NCBI GenBank assembly: GCA_963576725.1
Contig: OY755252.1
Location: forward strand, 52,601,059 to 52,665,058
Origin: Azorinus chamasolen
Lineage: Eukaryota > Mollusca > Bivalvia > Cardiida > Solecurtidae
Reading direction: 5' to 3'
DNA: 64,000 bases
The translations under genes and the position numbers were made by a program. Below the pieces are notes generated by a model. It searched no databases. It was not told where the DNA came from and saw only the letters and a list, made by a program, of their open reading frames with translations. Numbering within the stretch: the stretch's first letter is position 1; each line of letters begins with the position of its first letter. Shown here in pieces: positions 55,302-64,000 of this stretch.

Positions 55302-55552
55302 TTAACCCTTTCACTCATTTCACTCATGTTTTCACACATCTGCAAACAGAGTAGACCCAGATCAGACAGCTCTTTTGGGAGCCGTCTGATCAGGGTCTGC
55401 TCTGTTTGCTAATAGAATTAGTAAGATCTGTTTCTTTACTTTCTAAAATGGCTACAATGTCCCACCTTCCATAATTCATTATAACTATTTTGTCCATGAA
55501 TATCCAGTAGGTATTCAAATTTGGAATTAACATAGAACAGGGAAAGGGTTAA
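55302..55552 (-). mobile_element. TTAACCC MITE, 251 bp
   Basis: TTAACCCTTTCACTCATTTC to CAGGGAAAGGGTTAA. The left half carries GCAAACAGAGTAGACCCAGA and the near-perfect palindrome around AGCTCTTTTGGGAGCC. Confidence 0.8.
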
Positions 55553-55639
55553 TGAATATACATGAAAGATGGCCCGGTAGCCGTTATGAATATTCATTCA
55601 TTCTTGTTTTAAAACTACATGTATAAAGTAAGAAAAAAA

Positions 55640-55780
55640 AAGTATTACATTAAAAGAGTCTGATATAACATATAAACAAACAGAGCAGACTGATTAGGAG
55701 GCTTGTAGAGGAGCTGTCTGATCTGGGTCTTATCTGTTTACAGAGGCATAAAAAGGTATTTCTATGAGGTAAAGCGTAAA
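55640..55780 (+). mobile_element. TTAACCC MITE, right-half fragment
   Basis: 'aaacaaacagagcagactga', 'ggagctgtctgatctgggtc' and 'atgaggtaaagcgtaaa' remain. It ends immediately before the tandem array that leads into exon 11. Confidence 0.55.
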
Positions 55781-55799
55781 AAACCTTGGTTTTCATGAA

Positions 55800-56031
55800 A
55801 TGTTACGAGAGGTTCTACAGTATTTACTGAAATGGTTACAAGAGGTTCTACGGTATTTACAGAAATGGTTACAAGAGGTTCTATGGTATTTACAGAAATG
55901 GTTACAAGAGGTTCTACGGTATTTACAGAAATGGTTACAAGAGGTTCTACGGTATTTACTGAAATGGTTACAAGAGGTTCTACGGTATTTACTGAAATAA
56001 TTACAAGAGGTTCTACGGTATTTACTTTCAG
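55800..56031. repeat. 33-bp tandem array running into the exon 11 acceptor
   Basis: About seven units of GAGGTTCTACGGTATTTACT, then GAAATGGTTACAA. The last unit diverges to 'ggtatttactttcag', which is the splice acceptor. Since 33 is divisible by three, two + strand frames stay open through the array. Confidence 0.9.
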
Positions 56032-56165
56032 TATTTACTCAACAAAAAGCAAGGTGTATGGGGAGCCGTGATTCCTCATCAGTACAAGGACAAATACAAT
56101 GAGGAGGCCCCCGCCAACCTCTTGGACATGATAAAGACCTGGAAGGACATTGCCAAAGTGGAACT
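56032..56165 (+). CDS. TDRD7-like exon 11: core of LOTUS domain 2
   Basis: The acceptor is tatttactttcag; the donor is CT|GTAAGT at 56166. It codes for residues 350-393 plus two bases of codon 394: YLLNKKQGVWGAVIPHQYKD, KYNEEAPANL and LDMIKTWKDIAKVE. This matches the TDRD7 second LOTUS pattern: GVW...P..Y...Y, then a short helix and W..I..VE. Phase 0 in, phase 2 out. Confidence 0.9.
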
Positions 56166-56249
56166 GTAAGTACTGCCAGACGGTACTGACTTGACTTGCT
56201 ACTCCATATATTAACACTTTTTTACACCTTTGCGAACAGAGAAGACTCT

Positions 56250-56476
56250 TTAACCCTTTACTCCATGAATATTCATGTGAGAAATAAAGACATCATGAAA
56301 ATCAATTAAATTATTTTCTATACAGGCACATGAACACAGGAAATGTCACCGTGACAGAAACTAAAGAATCAGATCTATATAATTCCATAAGCAAACAGAG
56401 CCTACAGGAGCTGTCTAATCTGGGTCTACTCTGTATGCAGTGGCATTAAAAGGCGTTTGTATGGGGTAAAGGGCTA
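56250..56476 (+). mobile_element. TTAACCC MITE, 227 bp
   Basis: TTAACCCTTTACTCCATGAA to GGGGTAAAGGGCTAA. The palindrome has lost its left arm ('cagagcctacaggagctgtc'). Confidence 0.75.
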
Positions 56477-56600
56477 ACCCTTCAGCTGATAAGCCTGTAG
56501 GAGCCATCTAATGAGGTTCTGCTGTGTTCATGCTTATTAAAAATATATATATTATAAATGCTGATATGCCATGATGAAACTGCTTATACCTTACAGTAAT

Positions 56601-57214
56601 TATGTCTCCTCCAGTATACTGGGGAGACATTTTGCTTTTGTATGTGGCGTCCATCTGTCTGTCTCTGTCTGTGTCCGATTTTAATCTGTCCGCATGTTTT
56701 CTCCAAAAGCTTTGGTCGGATTTTCATGAAAATTCATAGGATTGATCAGCACCATGCCTAGTTGTGCATATCTTATTCCTGTTTCAGTTTGATGATTTTC
56801 TGCACAGTTACGGGACTTTGAATTTTTTACATGGTAACTTTTGTCCATGCGGTTTCTCCAAAACCTTGGATCAGATTTTCATGAAACTGTATACGATTGA
56901 TCAGCACCGTTCCAAGATGTCCATATCTTATTCCTGTTCTTGTTCGATAATTTTCTGCGGAGTTATGGGACTTTGAATTTTAACATGAAAAATTTTGTCA
57001 GCGCGGTTTCTCCAAAACCTTTGTTCATATTTTCATGAAACTTCATAGAATTGATCAGCACTATACCTAGATGTGCATATCTTATTCCTGTTCTTGTTGG
57101 ATGATTTTCTGCAGAGTTATGGGACTTTGAAGTTTTTACATAGAAAATTTTGACCGCACGGGGGCGGGGTGATGTGGGGAGACATCAGTTTTCGTATCGA
57201 AAATAATTCTAGTT
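56601..57214 (+). mobile_element. Helentron-like element N (ATGTCTCCTCC family)
   Basis: The 5' palindrome ATGTCTCCTCCAGTA...TACTGGGGAGACAT is followed by a CTGTCTGTCTCTGTCTG tract and three units of about 160 bp ('ttctccaaaacctt', 'ttttcatgaaact', 'gattttctgc'). It ends GGGGAGACAT, the hairpin GTTTTCGTATCGAAAAT and TTCTAGTT. Confidence 0.8.
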
Positions 57215-57386
57215 TATGTTTATTTTTTCCCCTATATGACTATTCCTCAAGTAAAAGGTTGAGTTATATTCTAGTTACTGTGCTTATCACTCACTTTGTC
57301 ACTCAATATGAATCAAGATTTTTTTTTATTTCAGGACAAATTCAACTTATATCTTCATATGTACCTCATTCGATCGCATCATTTTT

Positions 57387-58871
57387 ATACGCCCACCTAA
57401 TAAAGGTGGTCGTATATTGGCGTGGCCCTGTCCGTCCGTCCGTTCGTTCGTTCGTTCGTTCGTTCGTTCGTTTCGTTCGTTCGTTCGTTCGTTCGTTCGT
57501 CCGTCAACATTTTGTTTGTCCGCAGTTTTCTCGGAAAACTGTTTGACAGATATTAATGAAACTTCACACAAATGTTTAATGTATCAAGATCTGAAGCTGA
57601 GTTGATTCTGAGGTTCATTTGATTTTTCGTTTCAGAGTTATGGCCCTTGTCCTTAAAAAATGCAAATAGTTTGTCCGCTGTTTTCTGGAAAAACTATTTG
57701 AGAGATATTAATGAAACTTCACACAAATCTTTAATGCATCAAGATCTGAAGCTGAGTCGATTCTGAGGTTCATTTGATTTGTCGTTTCGGAGTTATGGCC
57801 CTTTTACTAAAAAACATAATGTAAATACATGCAAATAGTTTGTCGGCTGTTTTCTGGGAAAACTGTTTGAGAGATATTAATGAAACTTCACACAAATGTT
57901 TAATGCATCAAGATCTGAAGCTGAGTTGATTCTGAGGATCATTTGATTTTTCGTTTCAGAGTTATGGCCCTTGTCCTTAAAAAATAATGCAAATACATGC
58001 AAATAGTTTGTCCGCTGTTTTCTGGGAAAACTGTTTGAGAGATATTAATGACACTTCACACAAATGTTTAATGCATCAAGATCTGAAGCTGAGTCGATTC
58101 TGAGGTTCATTTGATTTTTCGTTTCAGAGTTATGGCCCTTTTACTTAAAAAATAATGCAAATATATGCATATAGTTTGTCCGCTGTTTTCTGGGAAAACT
58201 GTTTGAGAGATATTAATGAAACTTCACACACATGTTTAATGCATCAAGACCTGAAGCTAAGTCAATTCTGAGGTTAATTTGATTTGTCGTTTCGGAGTTA
58301 TGGCCCTTGCACTTAAAAGAAATAATGCAAATCTATGCAAATATATATGAGGATGGCCATAACTTTTTCATTTGAAATGATTTTTACTTCAATTTTTTTA
58401 TATGGTTAAACCTTAATATGAATTTTCACATATATTGCGGGGTTTTTGGTAAGTCATTTTATTCTTAAGTAATATGGTCCTTGAACTTTGTGTGTTCGTT
58501 GCTTTGTTTGTCTGTCAGCTTTTAGTTTGTCTCTTGTTTTCTGGGAAAACTATTACAATGATATAAATGAAACTTGACAGAAATGTTTTAAGCAACAAAA
58601 TCTGAAGCTGAGTTTATTTTGAGGTTCATTCAGTTTGTCTTTACAGAGTTATGGCCGTTTCACTTTTCAAAAATCTGCAAATATGAGGATTAGCTATAAC
58701 TTTTTTATTTAATAAGATATTCACTTCAATTTTTTTTAAAAAATAGTATCACCTTAATATGGAAATCAAGATCTGAAGCACAGATTAGAAAATGTCAACA
58801 CTTATAAGGCATGTTGAATCAGAGAAAGTTTGCAAGTGGGCGTATTATGTACCGTATGCGGTACTCTTGTT
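57387..58871 (+). mobile_element. Helentron-like element O (ATACGCCCACC family)
   Basis: The 5' palindrome ATACGCCCACCTAA...TAAAGGTGGTCGTAT is followed by a long CCGTCCGTTCGTTCG tract (57440-57503) and about five units of about 175 bp ('gagagatattaatgaaact', 'catcaagatctgaagctga', 'cagagttatggccc'). It ends GTGGGCGTAT, the hairpin GTACCGTATGCGGTAC and TCTTGTT. Confidence 0.85.
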
Positions 58872-59340
58872 AGAAACTCTCATGCCAGAGTTTGGTAATT
58901 TCTGATAAATTCTGCTGGTATAAAAACACATATAAATGAACTACGCCATCCTAAATTGTATATTATAAAACGGGCTTTTTTTAAGTTTTACAGATTAATA
59001 TGACTGAAAAAAGTGAAATACTTATTAAAGTGAGGTAATCACAGAGCAAAACAGAACTGCTAAAATACTTTTGTGAACAGAGAGGTGGGATATAAGAAAT
59101 AGTACAGCACACATCAGGCCTAATTGCATTATAGTGACCTACCAGTCAGTTCAAAAATAGTTTAAGGCCCTCAGCCTTCCTAGGGGAGCCCTTGATAAAG
59201 GTCTGCACAGCCTTCCTAGGGGAGCCCTCGATCAAGGTCTGCACAGTGTCATTCAAAGTCCTTGTGCAAATTTTGGCCTATCATTGTGAATGGACTCTGT
59301 AGTTGAACGTTGATGGTCCGTTCCACTTTGAATATTTAGC
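58872..59340. other. intron 11 sequence with a small duplication
   Basis: A 45-bp direct duplication, 'cagccttcctaggggagccc' plus following bases, is seen at about 59173 and 59210. No gene is seen. Confidence 0.5.
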
Positions 59341-59342
59341 AT

Positions 59343-59566
59343 TTAACCCTTTGCTCGATAAATACCTTTTACTATACCTATGCAAATGGAGTAGACCGTC
59401 TGATCAGGGTCGGCTCTGCTTGCTCATGAAATTATAATAGATCTCACTCTACAGTGTCTACCAGTACCAAAAAATAATGTGTACATAATTATTCGATTAT
59501 ACAGATTATCTAATTGATATTCATGACATTATTTATTACATGAATATTCATGGAGTAAAGGGTTAA
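59343..59566 (-). mobile_element. TTAACCC MITE, 224 bp
   Basis: TTAACCCTTTGCTCGATAAA to CATGGAGTAAAGGGTTAA. The palindrome is reduced to one arm ('gtctgatcagggtcggctct'). Confidence 0.75.
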
Positions 59567-59695
59567 AGGATTATTAATAGCATTTTGACCTGATAAGGAT
59601 CACATAAAGCTTATTTGAAACAGTAAAAATATTAGAGAGGTGTGATTTGTTTTGTGAAAAAATATTACAACTGTTATTGTTTCATGTATTTGCAG

Positions 59696-59750
59696 AGTAC
59701 CAAATACTAATCGTGATATTGTTTACCCAGTCGAAGGAAGCGAAAATAAG
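59696..59750 (+). CDS. TDRD7-like exon 12: end of LOTUS domain 2
   Basis: The acceptor is ttcatgtatttgcag; the donor is AAG|GTGAGA at 59751. It completes leucine 394 and codes for residues 395-412: VPNTNRDIVYPVEGSENK. The 'RDIVYP' strand corresponds to the last strand of the TDRD7 second LOTUS domain. Phase 2 in, phase 0 out. Confidence 0.85.
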
Positions 59751-59809
59751 GTGAGAATGCTATCTATCTATCTGATCTCTTGCAACTCCAGTCAGTTTAA
59801 TTCATTACC

Positions 59810-59990
59810 CTATAGATATTCAGTAAGAAATAATGACATTGTATATATTAATATGCTTAATTTTTATAATGGTACCTGAACACTGGAATAATTTTGGCCA
59901 TGACAGACTGTAGAATCAGATTTATATTATTTCACAAGCAGTGTTAGTCTACTCTATTTGCAAAGGCATTGAAAATGGTATCTACTCCAA
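59810..59990 (+). mobile_element. TTAACCC MITE, worn copy
   Basis: 'ttaccctatagatattcagt', 'agaaataatgacattgtata', 'ggccatgacagactgtagaa' and 'gtctactctatttgcaaagg' occur in MITE order. The palindrome is largely deleted. Confidence 0.6.
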
Positions 59991-59992
59991 TT

Positions 59993-60118
59993 ATACTCAC
60001 AAATATATCAGTTATAGTGTTATACTCACAAATATATCAGTTATAGTGTTATACTCACAAATATATCAGTTATAGTGTTATACTCACAAATATCACAAAT
60101 ATCAGTTATAGTGTTATA
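59993..60118. repeat. 29-bp minisatellite, about 4 units
   Basis: Units read TTATACTCACAAATATATCA, then GTTATAGTG. The last unit has a small internal duplication. Confidence 0.9.
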
Positions 60119-60192
60119 TCATTATGAACAGAATCATTGCAATCAAGAAGAATATTGCCAGTGTATCAGTAAAATTTATATCATATTGTTTT

Positions 60193-61767
60193 TATACGCC
60201 CGTTTGAAAAAACGGGACGTATTATGGAATAGCGCTGTCTGGTTGTCTGGTTGTCTGATTGTCTGGTTGTCTGTACGTCTGTACGTCTGTAACATCTCTA
60301 ACTCAAGTTCCGCTTGGTGGATCCTTCTCAAATTTTAACACAATGTTTATCTAGACATTCTACAGTTGCCTGCCAAGTCCCGGTTTGTTTATCCAAGGTC
60401 AAGGTCACACAATTGGACTTAGAATTTGCGTTTAGCAAAAAATTTAACCGGTCTGTCTGTCTGTAACATCTCTAACTCAAGTTCCGCTTGGTGGATCCTT
60501 CCCAAATTTAATCATAATGTATATCTAGACATGCTACAGTAGCCTGCCAAGTCCCGGCTCGTTTATCCAAGGTCAAGGTCACTTAATTGGACTTAGAATT
60601 TGCGTTTAGCATTTGCGTTAAGCAAAAATGTTAACCTCAATTTATGTGGAACAAGTCCACTTATCTACATAACACTTTGAGATAAAGCTTTGAAACTTTG
60701 AACACTTGTTCACCGTCACAACCTTCACCTGTAGGCAAGAGTAAATAACTCTGTCAAGCATTTTGACTGAATTATGCCCCTTTTTAACTTAGAATTTTTG
60801 GTTAAGGCTTTGTTAAAGTCCATTTATTTACATAACCCTTTGAGATAAAGCTTTTAAACTTGGAACACTTGTTCACCATTACAACCTTCACCTGTAGGCA
60901 AGAGTAAATAACTCTGTCAAGCATTTTGACCGAATTATGCCCCTTTTTTACTTAGAATTTTTGGTTAAGGCTTTGTTAAAGTCCATTTATTTTCATAACC
61001 CTTTGAGATAAAGGTTTTAAACTTGGAACACTTGTTCACCCTCACAACCTTCACCTGTAGGCAAGAGTACATAACTCTGTCAGGCATTTTGACCGAATTA
61101 TGCCCCTTTTTAACTTAGAATTTTTGGTTGAGGCTTTGTTAAAGTCCATTTATTTACATAACCCTTTGAAATAAAGCTTTTAAACTTGGAACACTTGTTT
61201 ACCTTCACAACTTGCACCTGTAGGCAAGAGTACATAACTCTGTCTAACATTTTGACCGAATTATGCCCCTTTTTAACTTAGAATTTTTTGTTAAGGTTTT
61301 GGTTAAAGCCCACTTATTTACATAACCCTTTCAGATAAAGCTTTTAAACTTTGAGCACTTGTTCACCATCACAAGCTTCACCTGTAGGCAAGAGTACATA
61401 ACTCTGTCTAACATTTTGACATGATTATGACGCTTTTTAGCTTGGAATTTTTGGTTAAGGAAGTCCAATTATTTACATAACCCTTTCAGATAAAGCTTTT
61501 AAACTTGAAACATTTGTTCACCATCAGAAGCTTCATCTGTAGGCAAGAGTAAATACAATGCAACTCTGTCAAGCATTTAGACACAATTATGGCACTTTTC
61601 AATTTAGAATTTTTGGTTAAGGTTTTTTGTTAAAGTATGCCTATTTACAACCTTGAAACTTGGTCGCAAAATTGGGCTTAGAATTTCAGTTCAGCAAATA
61701 CGTTAACCCCAGTTTATGTTGAACAAGACCCCGAAGGGCGTATATTGTGTCCACTGGCACTCTTGTT
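60193..61767 (+). mobile_element. Helentron-like element P (ATACGCCCG family)
   Basis: The 5' palindrome ATACGCCCGTTT...AAACGGGACGTAT is followed by a CTGGTTGTCTGGTTGTCTG tract, then about eight degenerate units of about 180 bp ('ttaaacttggaacacttg', 'cacctgtaggcaagagta', 'attatgcccctttttaac'). It ends AGGGCGTATA, the hairpin GTGTCCACTGGCAC and TCTTGTT. Its core is shared with 6480-6720 of element G. Confidence 0.85.
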
Positions 61768-61769
61768 GC

Positions 61770-61927
61770 TATGTGTGTTTGGCCTCAACTTTAATGTTGG
61801 TGACATTCTTGTCGCCATTGCACATGCATACTTCAAACTTGGCATGCATGAGCAATTAAGGTCAAGGTCATAAATCAAGGTCAAAGGTCATATCGGGGAC
61901 ATAGTGTTTCACAAACACATCTTGTTG
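61770..61927 (+). mobile_element. 3' fragment of an element L relative
   Basis: 'cttcaaacttggcatgcatg', 'aaggtcaaggtcataa' and the terminal hairpin GTGTTTCACAAACAC followed by ATCTTGTT match the 3' half of the element at 32235-32627. It ends about 47 bp before exon 13. Confidence 0.7.
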
Positions 61928-61974
61928 GTGTTCAAATTAGAAGGGTTTCTGCAGAGTAAATTTGTTTTTTGCAG

Positions 61975-62009
61975 GATCTAGTCATTCCATATGAACCACT
62001 GATAAAAAG
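61975..62009 (+). CDS. TDRD7-like exon 13
   Basis: The acceptor is tttgttttttgcag; the donor is AAAAG|GTAAGT at 62010. It codes for residues 413-423 (DLVIPYEPLIK) plus two bases of codon 424. No domain is recognisable in so short a stretch. Phase 0 in, phase 2 out. The next exon lies beyond the right edge. Confidence 0.75.
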
Positions 62010-62036
62010 GTAAGTAAATGAAAAACCAGTACCATA

Positions 62037-62229
62037 ACCCTTAACTTTATTAATATTCATGTAAGATACAATGATATCATGAATATCAATTAACTAAGCA
62101 TAACAAACTGTAGAATCAGATCTATAATACATCGCAAGCAGAGCAGACCCTGATCAGACGGTGCTTATCGGAGCTGTCTCATCTGGGTCTACTCTGTTTG
62201 CAAGGCGTATCTATGGAGTAAGGGGTTAA
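62037..62229 (+). mobile_element. TTAACCC MITE, 193 bp, seed of the following array
   Basis: ATAACCCTTAACTTTATTAA to CTATGGAGTAAGGGGTTAA. The palindrome region 'gacggtgcttatcggagctg' is in the right half. Its terminal 23 bp become part of the 49-bp repeat that follows. Confidence 0.75.
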
Positions 62230-64000
62230 CGCTTACCCTGGTAGCTGTGACAGGTGTATCTATGGAGTAAAGGTTTAACGCTTACCCTGGTAGCTGTGAC
62301 AGGTGTATCTATGGAGTAAAGGGTTAAGGCTTACCCTGGTAGCTGTGACAGGTGTATCTATGGAGTAAAGGGTTAACGCTTACCCTGGTAGCTGTGACAG
62401 GTGTATCTATGGAGTAAAGGGTTAACGCTGACCCTGGTAGCTGTGACAGGTGTATCTATGGAGTAAAGGGTTAAGGCTTACCCTGGTATCTGTGACAGGT
62501 GTATCTATGGAGTAAAGGTTTAACGCTGACCCTGGTAGCTGTGACAGGTGTATCTATGGAGTAAAGGGTTAACGCTTACCCTGGTATCTGTGACAGGTGT
62601 ATCTATGGAGTAAAGGTTTAACGCTGACCCTGGTAGCTGTGACAGGTGTATCTATGGAGTAAAGGGTTAACGCTGACCCTGGTAGCTGTGACAGGTGTAT
62701 CTATGGAGTAAAGGGTTAAGGCTTACCCTGGTATCTGTGACAGGTGTATCTATGGAGTAAAGGTTTAACGCTGACCCTGGTAGCTGTGACAGGTGTATCT
62801 ATGGAGTAAAGGGTTAACGCTTACCCTGGTATCTGTGACAGGTGTATCTATGGAGTAAAGGTTTAACGCTGACCCTGGTAGCTGTGACAGGTGTATCTAT
62901 GGAGTAAAGGGTTAAGGCTTACCCAGGTAGCTGTGACAGGTGTATCTATGGAGTAAAGGGTTAACGCTTACCCTGGTAGCTGTGACAGGTGTATCTATGG
63001 AGTAAAGGGTTAACGCTGACCCTGGTAGCTGTGACAGGTGTATCTATGGAGTAAAGGGTTAAGGCTTACCCTGGTAGCTGTGACAGGTGTATCTATGGAG
63101 TAAAGGGTTAACGCTGACCCAGGTAGCTGTGACAGGTGTATCTATGGAGTAAAGGGTTAAGGCTTACCCTGGTAGCTGTGACAGGTGTATCTATGGAGTA
63201 AAGGGTTAACGCTTACCCTGGTAGCTGTGACAGGTGTATCTATGGAGTAAAGGGTTAAGGCTTACCCTGGTAGCTGTGACAGGTGTATCTATGGAGTAAA
63301 GGGTTAACGCTTACCCTGGTAGCTGTGACAGGTGTATCTATGGAGTAAAGGGTTAACGCTTACCCTGGTAGCTGTGACAGGTGTATCTATGGAGTAAGGG
63401 GTTAAGGCTTACCCAGGTAGCTGTGACAGGTGTATCTATGGAGTAAAGGGTTAACGCTTACCCAGGTAGCTGTGACAGGTGTATCTATGGAGTAAAGGTT
63501 TAACGCTTACCCAGGTAGCTGTGACAGGTGTATCTATGGAGTAAAGGGTTAACGCTTACCCTGGTATCTGTGACAGGTGTATCTATGGAGTAAAGGTTTA
63601 ACGCTGACCCTGGTAGCTGTGACAGGTGTATCTATGAAGTAAAGGGTTAAGGCTTACCCTGGTAGCTGTGACAGGTGTATCTATGGAGTAAAGGGTTAAC
63701 GCTTACCCTGGTAGCTGTGACAGGTGTATCTATGGAGTAAAGGTTTAACGCTTACCCTGGTAGCTGTGACAGGTGTATCTATGGAGTAAAGGGTTAAGGC
63801 TTACCCTGGTAGCTGTGACAGGTGTATCTATGGAGTAAAGGTTTAACGCTGACCCTGGTAGCTGTGACAGGTGTATCTATGGAGTAAAGGGTTAAGGCTT
63901 ACCCAGGTAGCTGTGACAGGTGTATCTATGGAGTAAAGGTTTAACGCTGACCCTGGTAGCTGTGACAGGTGTATCTATGGAGTAAAGGGTTAACGCTTAC
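62205..64000. repeat. 49-bp minisatellite, ~36 units, continues past the window
   Basis: The unit is the MITE right end (TATCTATGGAGTAAAGGGTT) plus about 26 bp of flank (AACGCTTACCCTGGTAGCTG and TGACAGG). Variants AAAGGGTTAA/AAAGGTTTAA, CGCTTACCC/CGCTGACCC/GGCTTACCC and GGTAGC/GGTATC occur in repeated combinations. That suggests multi-unit duplications. Confidence 0.95.

Larger units (their letters stand above)
10296..62009 (+). other. TDRD7-like LOTUS/Tudor gene, 13 exons seen, 3' end beyond window
   Basis: Gene span from start codon to the last exon visible. Intron sizes run from about 0.7 to 13.9 kb, and together the exons code for about 424 residues. The architecture is LOTUS, RG-rich linker, dsRBD-like module, LOTUS. 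TDRD7 proteins act in germ granules, where LOTUS domains are known to bind Vasa-type helicases or RNA and Tudor domains bind methylated arginines of Piwi proteins. The second LOTUS block favours TDRD7 over TDRD5. The Tudor repeats should lie to the right of 64000. Confidence 0.85.

Noticed and set aside
55800..56071. Two overlapping + strand frames with EVLRYLQKWLQ and VTRGSTVFTEM repeats
   Set aside because: By-products of the 33-bp array; only the part after the acceptor at 56031 is exon, and in one frame only.
57169..57605. Frames with runs of SFVRSFVR and NERTNERT
   Set aside because: Translations of the GTTC microsatellite at the 5' end of element O.
62205..64000. Telomeric or subtelomeric repeat, suggested by repeated GGGTTAA words
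   Set aside because: The unit is 49 bp, derived from a MITE end, and sits in an intron of a gene continuing to the right; it is not a TTAGGG array.

Overview
The window looks like metazoan nuclear DNA, most likely from a bivalve mollusc. That placement is an inference from the kinds of interspersed repeats, not from a database match. It is AT-rich and intron-dominated. Only one host gene is recognisable; nearly all other sequence is transposable elements, their decayed copies, and tandem arrays.

The gene lies on the + strand, from a start codon at 10296 through the right edge of the window. I assembled 13 coding exons (10296-62009) from splice sites and reading-phase continuity. Every junction is phase-compatible, and the model gives about 424 residues before the window ends. 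The product is a TDRD7-type LOTUS/Tudor protein of germ granules. The order is: an N-terminal LOTUS (OST-HTH) domain (exons 1-3), an arginine/glycine-rich linker (exon 4), low-complexity linkers (exons 5-6), a double-stranded-RNA-binding-like module (exons 7-8), a short acidic exon (9), and a second LOTUS domain (exons 10-12). Exon 13 starts a further linker. The Tudor repeats expected of the family would lie beyond 64000.

The flank from 1 to 10.2 kb has a 45-bp minisatellite (1-720), the 3' end of a non-LTR retrotransposon (about 1000-2056), a small hAT-like MITE, a strong palindrome (4423-4580), nested hairpin-ended elements (5288-7734), a decayed mariner transposase (about 8290-9425), and a large foldback element just upstream of exon 1.

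The introns hold three recurring element types. (1) At least 16 copies from about ten sequence families share one design: a 5' terminal palindrome, internal degenerate tandem repeats, an inverted copy of the 5' end, then a 3' hairpin followed by TCTTGTT or TCTAGTT. They resemble Helentron/Helitron2-type non-autonomous ('pearl'-like) elements. (2) An abundant MITE of about 200-250 bp starts TTAACCCTTT, ends AAAGGGTTAA and carries an internal palindrome; its ends suggest piggyBac ancestry. (3) Elements with CAGT...ACTG ends flanked by TA, like Tc1/mariner-pogo MITEs, also recur. Several minisatellites (11.9-12.7, 30.7-31.2, 52.5-52.8 and 62.2-64.0 kb) are visibly amplified pieces of MITE type 2.

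Two intronic repeats touch the splicing signals of the gene. A MITE end supplies the apparent branch point of exon 8, and a 33-bp tandem array runs directly into the acceptor of exon 11.
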